The notes under the pieces are model-generated. The model saw nothing but the letters and a program-made list of their open reading frames with translations, searched no databases and was not told the DNA's origin. From Lutjanus erythropterus (lineage: Eukaryota; Chordata; Actinopteri; Lutjaniformes; Lutjanidae): a stretch of 64,000 bases of DNA. Location of the stretch: positions 4,827,971-4,891,970 of the forward strand of contig CM034595.1 in NCBI GenBank assembly GCA_020091685.1, read 5' to 3'. Below, piece by piece: positions 45,401 to 57,147 of the stretch (within the stretch, counting starts at the first letter, position 1; every line of letters starts with the position of its first letter). A program made the translations under genes and the position numbers.

Positions 45401-48400
45401 GTGTTTTGATGTCTCCCGCCTGTTCACAGCGTGGTGAAGAAGGTTGCTCAGTACATGGCCGACGTGCTGGAGGACAGCCGAGACAAAGTACAGGAGAACT
45501 TGCTGGCCAACGGAGGTACAACACAGTGTGTCCTGATTATTTTAGAAGCATAAAGAGCTGTGATTGTGAAGTGAGATAATGCAAAGTGAGGTTAACTGGT
45601 CCCTAATGATAATAACAACTTTAGTCACAGTGATGTTCAAAGTATTCTTTGCATTCTTTAGATGAGGCCAGTTTCTGACGGATTTTCCACATGATTTGAA
45701 CCAAAGAACATATTTTCTCACTTTCCTCTTGTAGCGTCTAAAGATCCAGTTTAATTCACACAGGCCACAGGTTGAGGCATCTCCTCAAAGACACATTTAA
45801 GAGGTTCTGCAGCAATATGTTTTTCTAGCATATATCAGTGTCCAGATTACTCCGGATAATCTACAGAATCACTCTCATAGGGACTCTCATTTTCACAGGG
45901 ACTATTTCTTTAGTATAACGTAGCTCTAATGATTGCTGCACAGTCAGATCTGTGGATTATCTAACTTGAACAAGATCTCTAGAAGGCAATGTTGCTGCTG
46001 AATTGAGAAAAAAGTCTTTGTAGAATGTTTTGAACACAAACTAAATGTCACTCACCTTCCTTGTATCTGGGGAGGATAAGGGTATATTAGAATCTGTGCA
46101 AATAAAAGGATCCTTTTAGCATGTATCTGAAATAACTGTCATAAAACTGTTGGATAGGGATTTTCCTGACAGGTCTTTTCCTGTCTTTTTTTCCAGTTGA
46201 TCTTGTCACCTACATCACAAGATTTCAGTGGGACATGGCAAAATATCCCATCAAACAGTCCCTGAAAAACATCTCTGAAATCATCTCAAAGGTATGTCTC
46301 TCAGTTAGATTGGAAGAAATATGTCAATTGTGTACAGATATTATTTATTTTTGCCCAATATGTAGTGCTAAGGCTCTAACTCTGTCTGTGTGGGATTTTA
46401 TTTCCCACTGGGCCCATCCAGCCTTTGTGAACCTTTTCTACTCTGTGTAGAAGCGTGTCTTAAAGGGAAATTCTGGTATTTTTAAACTTTGGCCCAATTT
46501 TTATATCTTTTGCTGTCTAACTAACAGGTACAAAGGTTTTGGAATTGTTGCATTGGTAGGGATCTTTTCCATGATGTTGTCAGACACGTAGAAAAACTAT
46601 CTGAGCCTGTTTGTGGCAAAAACAATCACTTTTAGTGGACATACTTTGATAGGCACATTTACTCCCAAGGATTACATTGCAGTCATTGCAGCTGCCATCT
46701 GAGGCAATCTACTGGACAAAAAAAGAATAGGACCCAGCTTGCTTTGTTAAAAAATGTAATTCTATAATATTTCTGAATGGCTGACTGTGGCTATAGGTAC
46801 ACGTCTGATCATAGACTTGAGGTGCAATAAAATCATTTTTAAATCAATAAAATAATTTAATAGTTTGTGTAAATTGTTGTTTTTTTAGTAGCTGTGTAAT
46901 AAGCAGGATAATGACAGATCCCAATGTGAAGCAGAGAGGTTTTGATTCACCTTGAAGGGGTTTACTTTGCAATATTGACCTCTTCACTGTACATCATCTC
47001 TTACTTGTTTGTCCTAAATAAGTTCAACCATGTTTTTCATCTTTCACAGCAAGTAACCCAGATTGACAACGACTTGAAGACCAGAGCGTCAGCTTATAAC
47101 AACCTGAAGGGAAACCTGCAGAACTTGGAAAGGAAGAATGCGTGAGTAATACACAGCCCAACACTACGTTTAGGCTCAAGGGTTTTTCACAGGACGTTCT
47201 CTAGCTAACCAGACCAAACACAAAGTCACAAAACCCAAAATGTATCTTTCCCCGCATTTTCAACTATCAACAAAGTGCCTTTTCACAAAATATATTAACT
47301 TCTTTCCACTTCTCATCAGTTGACTGGATATCTCTGTGTTTGTACCAGGCAGTTCTAAATTTTTTGTGTGTCAGCATGATCTGAAAAGTTACTGCGACTC
47401 TGAAACGCTGCGTCAACACTGGGCACCTTCTCTGTGTCATGTCTGTTATTGTAACATCACTCTGTGCCACCAGGGGGAGCCTGCTGACCAGGAGCCTGGC
47501 TGACATCGTCAAGAAAGAAGACTTTGTGCTTGATTCAGAGTACCTCATCACTTTGCTGGTAGTTGTACCAAAGTGAGTGTTCTTCTCTAGTGTGGCAAGC
47601 ATGTCTGGAGGCAAAAAACTGAATTAGAAAAATAAATGAGCTGCTACCTCAGTATCTCCTCATTCTTTGTTCTTTCAGGACGGCGTACACTGACTGGCAG
47701 AAAACATATGAAACGCTGGCTGAGATGGTGGTGCCTCGATCTTCAAAGTTAGTGATGTCATCACGCCAATAAAATGTTAAACGAAACACATTTTGTCACA
47801 GAGAAAACAACAATTATGTGTATTTTTAGTGGGTAATTTGTTACCCTGTTTTATCAGTGTTATGACAGCAGTATGACCAGTCCCTGTCTTTATTTCCAGT
47901 CTGCTATTTGAAGACCAGGACAGTGGGCTGTTCAGTGTCACTCTGTTTGTGAAAGCCATTGATGACTTCAAGCACAAAGCCAGAGAGAACAAGTAAGTTT
48001 CAAACACAAAACCAGAGGGGTGAAAAAATTTCTACAAGAGAAAATGAGCTGATTTCAAAGATAAGCAGGCTGCTAGGCAAATATAAACAGCTTGAAATAA
48101 ATATATATCAATTAGACAGTGCTACATTGATCTCAGGTCTGTATCGTAGGCTGATTTTCACACAGTGTCTTTATCCAAACAGAAATACTCATCATTAAAC
48201 GAAGCGGATTCTGCCCTCTATTTTTTATTTGTAGGTTCATAGTGAGAGACTTCCAGTACAATGAAGAGGAGATGAAGGCAGACAAAGAGGAGATGACACG
48301 GCTCTCCACAGATAAGAAGAAGCAGTTTGTAAGTGATGGAAGTCAAAAGAACTTTCTGCTTAAACTGGCTCATGGATGCAGTTCCAACAGGGTTGCACAA

Positions 48401-51400
48401 TGTGGGAAAGCATGGAGTTTGATTTTAGTAATTTCCAGGTCTGGATAAGCATGGAAAAAAAGACAGTGTGGAAAAATATTTATTTCCAAACACAGCCTCT
48501 ATTTTGTTTTCTAAAAGATATAATATTGGTCATACGAGCAGAGTGTTTTTCTTAGCGCTTGCAGCAGGCATCAACACAGCCAAAATGTTTACCACTGCAT
48601 GAGACAGTGCAGGCCACGACGAACTCGATGTCACTGAAAGCAAGGCAAGAAGTGTGGTGTGTGACTGAGAGTGCACTCCTACTCACAGACAGACATCCAT
48701 GACTAAAGTACTTCTAAGGAAAATTCTTAGCACCTCAAATAACCAAATATGAATCTTGTCTAAACATGACGAATTATGCAGTGATGCAGTTATCAGGAAA
48801 GTAAACAGACTATCTTTTCTGCAGAAGGACGCCAGACCTTTATGGCTGATGACACCATCCTTTCCAGCAAGGCTGCACAAAATAATTTATCTTCTGTCAA
48901 CTCATTTTTGGTTCTTATTTATAATAGAGACAAAAAATAATGAGGTGGAAAAATAATATATCTTGTATTTAATATGTTAAGGCAACATAATATGAGTATT
49001 TGTAGCACTGGTTCATATTATCTGCATTATATGAAACCATATCTTATATTTGATACTTATCTGTTTACACACATAGTCTGATAAATCTATGTCTGTAAAA
49101 GTATGGAATTTCAAAAGGGAAAATGTTAACCTTGTTTCAAAGAACCACACAAGTGGTTTGTCATCCTGTGGCTCATTACCTACAGCAACTTAATTCCTGC
49201 CTGAGATCAGTAATCCATTACAGTGAGGATGTACTCGCTTTATTTTACAACAAAGTTACTTTTATTTGTCAAAATGACCTTTTTGTCATATGGTAATAGG
49301 GTCAGTTTCAAAGGTTTTTTTTTTCAAGTGGACACAACACCTCAGAATTGATAGTTTAAAGCTAAAAAATTATCACAATCCTATTAGGTGAACAGTATTT
49401 TTATCAGGATATAAATTAAGTTTTTCTTGAATTATGAAGGTTATGAAGGTGTTATGATTACGACCAAAATCTAAAAATCCAAAATGTAAATCTCAGTGCT
49501 GTGCAGTAGTCAGAAGATGCTGAGCACACACAAATCCACTGCAGTGTAAAACCTTTCTTAACAGTGTGGTCACATAGTGTGGACTTTGTCGAGGACAGAG
49601 AGCCAAACGTAGCTCTACTTTTCTCTTTAAGAACTGTCAGCCAAATGTGGTTTGACGTTTTATCACATTGATTGCAAATGCATTCTTCCCCTGTTTCATC
49701 CGTAACAGATAGACAACCCTAATCTGCATCTGTTCTCTGCAGGGCCCGCTGGTCCGGTGGCTCAAAGTGAACTTCAGTGAAGCCTTCATCGCGTGGATCC
49801 ACATCAAAGCACTGCGGGTCTTTGTGGAGTCTGTTTTAAGGTACTGTGATCAGACAGTTTTAATATTACTGTAAATATTATCTCTGAATAAGAAGGAGTA
49901 TATTTTGACATCACTCGCTTCCTTTTCATTGGCAGAGATTTTTGCTGAGTGTGTTTGTGTGATGTGTTCCTGCAGATACGGGCTGCCGGTGAACTTTCAG
50001 GCCATGCTCCTGCAGCCAAACAAGAAGACCATGAAGAAGCTGAGGGAGGTGCTCAATGATCTGTACAAACATCTGGACAGCAGTGCAGCAGCAATCATTG
50101 ATGTGAGTGCTGTGATTATAATATATAAAGGCTCTTACTGCTGTACTTACTGCAAGGTCAGAGCATCAAGAAAAACACATCTTGAAGCAGCACACCAGTA
50201 GACATGTGATGCTATGAAAACTTGCAATTGTTTTAATGAAAATGTTCCATGTTAGTCCACTACATAAGAGGATACTAACTACTAATGCCAACAACTGAAT
50301 ATGCTGCATGTCCTCAATTCACGCTACACAGCTGAAGTGTGGATTTGTGAAACGACTTGGACTTCAACGCCAAACTTTACTTGGGCTTGAGCCTTTTGAC
50401 TTGAAAATACTTGATACCTCCCCCACAGGCTGAATATTAAGCAGTCTGATGTTTAAAAGGTGTGAAACTATGAATCATTTAATTTCCTTTTTCATTTCCT
50501 GTTTTGCTGTCTGACAGCATCCAATCAAGTTACAGAAGAGAATGATGAAGAACTAACGTTACATCACTGAGCTAGATAGTTTTGTTTGCGTACAAATACT
50601 GTGCAGTGGTTAACTAAAAGTGTTGCAAAGAGTTGCAGTATGCAAAAGGTGGGAATCAAACAATACAGATGGAGTCCCAACAACTTTGGACTTCTTGCAA
50701 CATCAGAAGTTGCACAATGAACAGTGCAAATTCTGTGTAAAATGAGTATCTTAATTTGGGATTCACCAATGGAGTCTCTGTCTCCTCCATCACTGTGTCA
50801 GAGAATAACAGGTGCTCCCTCTCATGGCCATAGCTGGTTATTGCAAGTAACTACAAGGGTGTAATCCTGTTATTATACAGTCTATGATGTGTACTTGTAA
50901 CTGAGTATCAAATAACTGATGTTTCTTATATTATTATTATATTTATTATTATATATTGCTGTATTTATTGATATTACAGTCTTATAAAAGTGTTGTGTAA
51001 ATAAGTTTAAATGATAAGAAAACTGAGCCCTAAAGATTTGCTGCAACAACACTGGAAAATGTAAGACGATGGAAAGTTGTTTCAGCTTGAATAAAAAGTT
51101 AGAGTCCTGCCTGCCTTAAAATTTTAAGTTGATTGAATTTGAAAAGCCAAGTTTTGTAATGATGTGCTTGAGAAAATATGTTCAATAAGCTCAAGATATT
51201 AAGTTGAACAAACAACTCTTCATCAAAGAAGATTATAAACAAATTTGATTTTCATTCACATTGTTTCAGTTTGAAAAGTGTGTTCATTGCATGCTGGGAA
51301 ATCTGCTAATATGCTGATCATGTTTAGAAACTTTAGAAAGTTTAATTATCTGACTAAATAAGACTTGTATATTTACAGTAAATTGATGAGAAAAGAATAT

Positions 51401-51566
51401 TTGATTCAATTTAATTCCTGCTTGTTTTTTCTCAGCTGTTTTAACATTATGTTGATTTCATTTTCAGTCTGCGATGGACATCCCAGGGCTGAACCTGAGC
51501 CAGCAGGAGTATTATCCTTACGTCTACTACAAGATCGACTGCAACCTGTTGGAATTTAAAGTTTAA
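39462..51566 (+). CDS. atp6v1c1: V-type proton ATPase subunit C1
   Basis: Twelve coding exons: 39462-39593, 41300-41367, 45430-45515, 46197-46291, 47050-47141, 47474-47572, 47679-47747, 47900-47992, 48235-48328, 49743-49840, 49976-50102 and 51468-51566. All are GT/AG and in phase, giving 383 aa (human 382). Subunit C is the stator-clamp protein of the V1 sector. It bridges peripheral stalks and subunit a and leaves the complex during regulated disassembly. The start [19 protein letters not shown] and the end [13 protein letters not shown] are diagnostic, and the interior is nearly collinear with ATP6V1C1 (for example [20 protein letters not shown] and [19 protein letters not shown]). The extra C-terminal Val is the only length change. 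Ubiquitous C1 is favoured over C2 because the C2-specific insert is absent. Divergence is concentrated at residues 23-37 and in the exons at 47679 and 47900. Confidence 0.97.
41473..43176. mobile_element. three-level nested transposon block in atp6v1c1 intron 2
   Basis: The outer element is a 'TTAAAGGGACAGTTCACC' copy. Its left arm starts at 41473 with TTAAAGGGACAGTTCACCCC, its right arm (about 42885-43172) contains TAGAAAGAAAGTAGTTCCTA and CTCACACCAAGACTATCTAG, and TTAA closes it at 43173-43176. Within it, a hAT-like repeat starting CAGGGGTGTCAGACTTTTAG (41549) resumes at about 41857 with GGTTGATCTTAAGAAGGCC. Within that, 'GGCTGCGCAATTAA' sequence (41580-41857) ending AATCGTTCAGCCCTGA is inserted. 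A related end (GTTGTGCAGCCCTA) also occurs at 42470. The right arm also carries a short AATAAAACAATATCTTATCT tail typical of a LINE 3' end. Confidence 0.65.
44455..44820. repeat. MITE-like block rich in AGCCCAGGGTTAA words
   Basis: Variants of TTAGCCCAGGGTTAA and TTAACCCTGG occur at least eight times in both orientations within atp6v1c1 intron 3, suggesting internal duplication in a short non-coding repeat. Ends and class are unresolved. Confidence 0.45.
45755..46075. mobile_element. diverged relative of the 'TTAAAGGGACAGTTCACC' family
   Basis: ATCTGTGGATTATCTAACTT and AGAAGGCAATGTTGCTGCTG correspond to the GTGGATTATCTTGAGTAAC and following blocks of the family, but other parts have drifted. 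It lies in atp6v1c1 intron 4, just before the exon at 46197. Confidence 0.4.
46460..46750. mobile_element. 'TTAAAGGGAAATTCTGGT' repeat in atp6v1c1 intron 5
   Basis: It starts TTAAAGGGAAATTCTGGTAT, a recurrent teleost repeat end, and near 46725 contains AATAGGACCCAG, the inverse of the family's usual second block, suggesting a foldback layout. The right boundary is approximate. Confidence 0.5.
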
Positions 51567-52200
51567 CACTTCCCCCATTTTCTCTTTACGTTGAGTGTTG
51601 ATCACATTTGTTTTTTCCTGGTACAACCTGCCCCAAAACCCCTCCACCTCCTCCTCCTTATGTCCCCATTGTCTGTCTCCTCACTGTCTCCTCTCCTCCA
51701 TCAGCTGCTTGAATGACAACGCTGCATGTTCATTCCTTGTGGTGAAAACGGCTCATCAGCACGCTTCAACCACTTTTACAACCAAGGGACAAAAAAAGAC
51801 TTTTAAATATTGTTTGTGTTTACACTTTGTTTTTCTTCTGGAGCCTCACAGATAATGAGCTTTTTTTGATGTGAAATTGATAAAGAAATCATGTTGGAGA
51901 GTTGTGTATTTACTGTGTCATTCCACATGTGTTGGTGTGTATTGGATAGCTACATCTTTTGCATCTGTGTTTACATATGGGTAATGTTATCACTGTACCC
52001 ATGGCAACCAGATCTGGTATGTGTTTCTGAGACTGTGGGGTCGTCCTTGCTGACATTGTGCAACAAAGATGTTAAATGAGTGTGTGTTGTTGTCTCATGT
52101 TGTGTATATTTGCTGTCAAAAGAGATCTGTATCAGAGTATTGTGTAAGCCATTGATTGAGTAAATATGATTGATGAATAAATCAAATCAAATGTGTGTGA
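51567..52200 (+). other. atp6v1c1: atp6v1c1 3' UTR and polyadenylation signal
   Basis: About 0.6 kb of UTR follows TAA at 51564-51566. AATAAA at 52176-52181 is the likely signal, after which the sequence becomes ordinary intergenic DNA. Confidence 0.75.
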
Positions 52201-54057
52201 GTTTGAGAATTGGTTAAATCATAAACACTGTATGGCTTGGTTGCACCAACAAGGGTTCATTTCATTAAATCATGGTTCAACTTTATGTTGCACCAAATTC
52301 CTTAATTAGTTTAAGAAAGTTTATATTTAAACATCTTTTAAAATCTCAGTTTTTACTCTGAACCTACATTAAATTAAATTCTGCTTTGCCAAAACTAAGC
52401 TCATACTGGAAGAGGTTTAACCTTGGCTGTGTTTTTTTTTAGATGAATTAAAGTGAAATAATCAAGGCACAACCCAACTAAGTTTTATGATGTGTCAATT
52501 CTTTCTCTCACTCCAGTTAATCATTTGGTCCAAAGGTTTTTCTCAAAGGAGGAGAAGAGAGCCAAATTTTTACTTTTTAGCTCTCTATCAAACAATGCAA
52601 CATTAAGGAACTCAGAGCAGCCAAAAGTTAGCGGACACTCAGTGCCTCTGAGTGTGTAGTAAAGACAGAGATCCTCTGTGCAGCCTTGTGATGGCTCTTG
52701 ATCATATGCAGAGCTGCGGGCAATTTGAAGGAAAGTTCCTCGTAAAGCAGAAATCATTTCACATGGCTGTAAGGAAATACTTGAGTTTCAACGTAGAGGG
52801 CAGCTGGAGATACCAGCAGCCAGCAGGGGGCACCAAACACACACTTTAGATGAGGAGGGAGCACTGGAAGTGTTTGGAAGTCTTGTATCACACTTAAAAT
52901 GCACTTTTACATTAGTAAAACTATCAGAAATACAAAGAGGCCTGTCAGTGCTATTATTATATTATTGGTTCATTCTTAATAATACATTAACATGTAAGCA
53001 GTCCTTTTATGTTATGTTATGTTTATGTAGCTGGTTGAGGTTGAGCCTGTTTACTGCTTCACATAATGGTAAAAAGCTACACAGCTTTTTTTTTTTTATA
53101 ACCTGATCTTATGTTTTTTGCATCAAAATCTGAAGAGAACTTGGATTCTCACTTTATCTGTGGAACAGGAGCAGGATCATTTCACCTTGGCCAAAATTTT
53201 TCACAAAAGAAAAAAAAAAAAAAAAGGATTCTGAGGTATTAAAGTTACTTTTTAGATATACAGTATTTTTCATCCGTTGTTTACTGCAAATTTAAACTTA
53301 CATCAATTTTATCTCATTGGTTAAAAATGAATATGATCAAACTATGCTAATGCAGGTGTTGCTGGCTAACATGCAAGATTTTTATCATGGCTGCAAAAAC
53401 AGGGTGACTGTTACGATTCCCCCCAAGTCACATGGCCCAACATAAGCACTAAACATATTCCACTAAATTTAATTGTAAAATTACTTTAAACACAATTCAA
53501 ATAATTAAAATCTATGACCACTGAAATACACTTTTTTCTTTAAATACATAGGATGTTACATCCAAAGGAACTTATGTCCTGCAAAAAAACCTTATACCTC
53601 ACCGATAATGTGATTACTTTGATGTATGCTTGTATATGAGTATTAAGCAGTGGCTTAATGTGACTTACTTTGTTAGAACTGTCCCATACCAAGGGTGCAA
53701 TTGTAACACTCTGACTTAAATCAAATATTATAGTGAAAATATATAACTTTTATTAATAATTAGTGCACATATATATCTTCCATAAATCAAAAGATGATTA
53801 ATGTAATGAGTGCTGAAGTTAGCCCCCTTCTGCTGTGACCATTTAGACCTGAATTCAGAAAAGAAATGAACTGTAGTCTCTGGTTAGATGCAAATTATTT
53901 TTGGATCCCATCTGAACTGTGCCATGAATTACACGTTTGTCAATTTAAAACATAATTTAGAAGTCAAAAACAGTCTCAGTTTGTCAGAGGTTTGTCGAGA
54001 TAAGATGAAAGAAGATAAGATGAGATTTACTTGATTAATGCAGTTATTTCCAGCCTG

Positions 54058-54162
54058 TATAAAAAGGCACAATGCTGTTGCAGTGTTCTGTCCCTTGTGT
54101 GTGAAGGCATTACATTCTGCTGCAGTCTTCTGCAGCTACAGAGAAGCAGCCTGCTGAACGGT
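54058..54162 (+). promoter_or_regulatory. orphan TATA box with downstream exon-like segment and splice donor
   Basis: TATAAAAAGGC begins at 54058. A start about 30 bases downstream would give a leader of about 70 bases rich in CTGCAG words that ends at 54160, directly before the donor GTGAGTAC. No downstream exon or protein was found. It could be a distal first exon of spire1, the start of a non-coding RNA, or chance. Confidence 0.3.
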
Positions 54163-55658
54163 GAGTACTCAGAGCAAAGACAATGAAAGGCTGTGAAAAT
54201 GGTGAGAAGAAGATGCATAAATTGTACTAAGTTTGCAGTAAAAAGTAATTTAATGAAGCAATGATATGATGGAACAAAGATCTATGTAGGACAATCTCAC
54301 ATTAGACACAAACATCACTCAGGTATTTATAATCTGCATGATTACAGTTCAATCTATTGGATCAATCAGTGCAGCAACTGGGTAACACTGTCTGATACTC
54401 TGATACTACTAATCCAGTATGAAATAATATATAAAAATATAGAAGTGTAAAAAGAATATCACACCAAAACATGTTGAATGTAAATCACAAAAACTCACTA
54501 AATACAATATCCATGAAGGACACAATTATCACAGAAGCTATTACACAGAAAAAATATGAATTGAAATTAATAATATGTGGTAAAAAAAAAAAAAAAGTGA
54601 ACACTACAGTGGCAATGGGACAAAATAACCATTAATGCCAGCAAGAAAACAGATTAGGTAAAAGGTTCTATAGATGGTCAGATCAGAGCCTGTCCAGTGA
54701 GCCAACATGCAGCAGCCTGATTCTGTCTGACCTGAACGGAACTGAATCTTACTTAGTATCACTGGGAACACCTGTGTTTATCCTACTACCTGATGTTAAA
54801 ATGGCTTCTGTGAAAAAGGTCAATTGTCCCGCCGTTACAACTAGACAGTGAGAGAAATCAATCCCAGTTTGTGCAGCCTGCTCTGTTCTAATTACAGGAC
54901 TCATCAATAAGTGAACACACCTGTATGGATGGAGCCCAGCTGTGTGTGGCCTTTTAATATCAGCATTTACTAAACTAAGGACATGGTGTAAAAACATGAA
55001 CAAGACAAGAACATAAATCACAACTTTTTTACTATTTCAAGTCAAATGCAGAGGTTTTAATTTGCTGCCATAAAGGATTACAAGATGGCCTCAAGTATTT
55101 TTGTCTTTCAAATATTTATGTTGCAGTCTGTGCAAAAGAGGAAGAGCATGGGCAAAAAGTTTCTACACTCAACTTTTGAATAAAGAATGTTGACTTTAAA
55201 TAACTGACTGTAAATAAGAGAATCAGTTGCCAAAATGTTTTAAGTTTTGAGGGAAATTATTTTAAGTCATAGTAAGTCATTGTTTTTTGAGTTAAGGGTA
55301 ATTAAGAGAGTTAAAAAAGAGACAAATAATAATAATATTGAGTTTACTGAACATGAAATAGATTCTTTTAATTTAAAGTTGTGTTAACTTTGTGCAATGA
55401 GAGGAGCAAATGAAAACTCTGGGTTGCATTTACTGAAAATACTGCACTGTGTGCACTTAGTGTTTTTATTATGTTAGGCACCTGCATTTACTGTAGTCTG
55501 TATTGCACTTTAAATTTTATTTATTGCGTCTGCTTGTTATGTATAGGACTACAGATGGAAATTAGTGTCTCGCTAAATCCAGTGCAACCATGTTTCCATT
55601 TCTTGGAAATGATCAGTGTTATTGCACGCTGTCTTTTTATAAATCAAATCAACTAAAC

Positions 55659-55782
55659 CAGTGTTTCTCAACCCTGGTCCTCACAGACCCCTGCCCTGCA
55701 TGTTTTAGAGGTGTGTTGGAGCAGGGAAACATCTAAAACACGCAGGGCAGGGGTCCCTGAGGACCAGTGCTGGGAAACACTG
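55659..55782. mobile_element. complete 124-bp hAT-type MITE with perfect 8-bp target duplication
   Basis: The left end CAGTGTTTCTCAACCCTGG is matched by the inverted right end ACCAGTGCTGGGAAACACTG. The flanking octamer AACTAAAC is identical on both sides (55651-55658 and 55783-55790). The whole element folds back on itself around about 55720. Length, CAGTG ends and 8-bp duplication are hallmarks of hAT non-autonomous elements. Confidence 0.9.
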
Positions 55783-56374
55783 AACTAAACTACACTTGGA
55801 AATGGCTGAATCAATAATTATAATTTAACTGTATGTAAGCTCTGATAAGCTCCAGCTTTTGAGCTCATAAAGTCAAAAGAATTGTGGTGAGTAATTGCCT
55901 CAGTTTTTTGAGTGCTGCTAAAATCTTCATGGTTACACTGTAACAAACCACGTCCATTGAAATTGTACTTTGTTGGTGTTAATTCCCTCACAAAATTTGT
56001 GATTCATCAAATTACTTCAAACAACTGACAGTTGATCTGATGAGTCTAGGCTCCTCTTGGGAACTGCCAAGCTGGTAATCCAGCTCTGACTGCAGTCAAA
56101 CATATTTGAATAAACAGAGTTTTAAAAAGGAAAAGAAAATATCACCTTCCATCAGTGGGTGTGGAGGTCAATGGACCATCCCTTCATACCTGAGATTATC
56201 ATGTTGTTTATCTGTATTTACTGAGCCAAGAGCAGTGTTGTGTGTTGTTAGAGAGAAAACATTCATTTCAGACATTTTTTTAATGATTAACTTACAATTT
56301 ACAGCATTTTTTAGGAAAGACGATATTTCCTCTACATTGCATTTAAATGCATTTCTCAAAAGCAATAGACATTT

Positions 56375-56375
<1 letters not shown>

Positions 56376-56435
<60 letters not shown>

Positions 56436-56437
56436 GA
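56376..56437. repeat. (GT)n-(GA)n compound microsatellite
   Basis: About 25 bases of GT repeat run directly into about 37 bases of GA repeat with one interruption. A separate (AC)n run follows at 56481-56504. All lie within 400 bases upstream of the spire1 start codon. Confidence 0.95.
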
Positions 56438-56765
56438 TCATGTGATGAAGGAGTGAGCCTGCTCGCTGGGTTGTGATGTGAGACACACACACACACACAC
56501 ACACGGTGAAGGCTATAATCACACAACAACCTCAACAACAACACACCGTCTCATGACCGCTGCTGCTGCCGAAACCTGAACGAGGCGTCGGGGGTCGAGC
56601 TGGGAAACAACCACCGGTATACTGGTGCTGGTGCTGCCCGCTTACTGCTGTTGGCGCCCCGGTGAGCAGAAGGGGAGGGAAGCATCAATGCCTCCAGGTC
56701 CCCTCTCACACATCGGCCTGGACCTGTTCTCATCATCGGGCCTCCTGCGCTGAGATAATGAAAGG

Positions 56766-57147
56766 ATGGCCGAGCAGCGATGCGGGGACCACGGACGGCT
56801 GACGGATGCTGCCGCCGCCGCCGCCGCAGCAGCAGCGCCTCACCGGGATGAGCAGCAGCATCGCGGCGCGATGAGTTCACCAGAGGAAGCTGGAGCGGAG
56901 TGTCTGTCTCTGGAGGAGATACTGAGGCTTTATAACCAGCCCATCAATGAGGAGCAGGCTTGGGCGGTGTGTTACCAGTGCAGCAGGACGCTGGCGAAGG
57001 CGCACCGGGACAGGAGGCGCTCCTCCTCCGCCTCCGCCTGCGCCGCCCGAGCATCGTCAGCGGCGGCTCCGATGAGGATCTCCGGCCCTGGGGATGTTAG
57101 GATACAGAAGGACGGATCTGTGAGGGTGGAACACCAGGGCTGTGAAG
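56766..57147 (+). CDS. spire1: Spire-type actin nucleation factor 1, first coding exon (partial gene)
   Basis: This exon encodes 127 codons plus one base and ends at the donor GTAAAA (57148). The remaining exons are outside the window. Spire proteins nucleate actin filaments through tandem WH2 domains, with the N-terminal KIND domain docking formins for vesicle-linked actin assembly. Residues 47 onward ([15 protein letters not shown], then AWAVCYQC) are the start of the KIND domain and match SPIRE1 rather than SPIRE2 (EILRLYNQP against EVLKAYEQP). The N-terminus has a 10-alanine run (codons 15-24, a GCN repeat at 56809-56838). The start at 56766 has A at -3 and G at +4; a second ATG at codon 36 is possible. 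The exon lies in a CpG-rich island (about 56560-57130), consistent with a TATA-less promoter. Confidence 0.88.

Larger units (their letters stand above)
52200..56560. other. intergenic region between atp6v1c1 and spire1
   Basis: No coding exon was recognised. The region holds an orphan TATA box and donor (54058-54162), a complete hAT MITE (55659-55782) and dinucleotide repeats close to spire1 (56376-56504). ORFs such as 54749-55021 and 52521-52757 have no domain or splice support. Confidence 0.6.

Noticed and set aside
56551-56880. 109-aa minus-strand ORF over spire1 exon 1
   Set aside because: It is a shadow of the CpG-rich spire1 exon in the opposite frame; arginine/proline-rich composition is expected from GC content.
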